A model generated the notes under the pieces. It had not been told where the DNA came from. It saw only the letters and a list, made by a program, of their open reading frames with translations, and ran no database searches. This document shows positions 63,850 to 64,000 of a DNA stretch of 64,000 bases, piece after piece. Position 1 is the first letter of the stretch. Each line of letters starts with the position of its first letter. A program made the translations under genes and the position numbers. The stretch is from Clytia hemisphaerica (lineage: Eukaryota > Cnidaria > Hydrozoa > Leptothecata > Clytiidae), in assembly GCA_902728285.1 (NCBI GenBank), contig CACVBU010001199.1, positions 103,844 through 167,843 of the forward strand, read 5' to 3'.

Positions 63850-63934
63850 CAGCTGGCACGCAACGTTCTTTTAACGTTTATCTAACGTCCATATAACGTA
63901 AGATGAACGTTAAAACAACGTTGTGTGCCAGCTG
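63850..63934. mobile_element. 85 bp AACGTT-rich miniature element
   Basis: Inverted termini CAGCTGGCACGCAACGTT and, as reverse complement, CAGCTGGCACACAACGTT. Four more AACGT(T) cores lie between, spaced about 10-13 bp. A decayed relative lies at 26667-26748. Confidence 0.75.
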
Positions 63935-64000
63935 GGCTTCCATAATGGCGGAAATTACGTAACTTTAGATCGAACATGAAGATTCTCTAGGAAAAAGTTT

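Overview
This is a window of AT-rich animal nuclear DNA. Three protein-coding loci are recognisable: a multi-exon EML5/EML6-type gene, an unrecognised two-exon gene nested in one of its introns, and an intronless PPP1R3-like gene. Spliceosomal GT-AG introns, polyadenylation signals, tRNA-derived SINEs and a very high density of small non-autonomous inverted-repeat transposons all point to a metazoan. Base composition and repeat style would fit a cnidarian or another non-vertebrate marine animal, but no species can be named from the sequence alone.

Region 1 (1-12000). Fourteen consecutive plus-strand exons (347-11997) encode about 743 residues from the middle of a long EML5/EML6-type WD40 microtubule-associated protein. 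They cover the end of one EML unit, the acidic linker, the HELP-like segment and most of the next unit. All splice phases agree. The 5' and 3' ends of the gene are not in the recognised exons. The introns hold SINEs and several inverted-repeat elements. The 3.5 kb intron between exons 6 and 7 contains the same-strand nested gene (4337-4781 joined to 5016-5944, 457 aa). It is preceded by four CRE-like palindromes and followed by an AATAAA signal. Its N-terminus is a six-fold repeat ending in Leu-Phe.

Region 2 (12000-37200). No exons recognised. It is filled with inverted-repeat elements: copies of a CACG-ended family carrying repeated TAAGAAC, a 682 bp element packed with AGAACAGATC, an inverted pair of CAGTGGGGA-rich elements, a pogo-like element and others. 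A 77 bp assembly gap lies at 32377-32453.

Region 3 (37287-37880, minus). An intronless 197-codon gene has an RVxF PP1-docking motif and a CBM21 carbohydrate-binding domain, as in PP1 glycogen-targeting subunits. Its stop codon overlaps an AATAAA. An A-rich tract lies downstream of it.

Region 4 (37900-64000). No convincing gene. It contains a 2.7 kb element with 32 bp inverted termini and a TA duplication, more copies of the TAAGAAC family, a near-perfect 284 bp hairpin element, and the sister TAAGAAAC family.

The most interesting signal is architectural. At least eight unrelated-looking element families each carry their own short motif repeated many times internally. Three sister families share CACG + T-tract termini and AGCCT modules but differ in the repeated core (TAAGAAC, TAAGAAAC, TAAGGAAC). 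They keep the same 15 bp spacing of the terminal motif pair and about 11 bp spacing of internal pairs. This looks like co-evolution of a DNA-binding protein with its sites. All coordinates come from reading the sequence by eye; no database search was possible.
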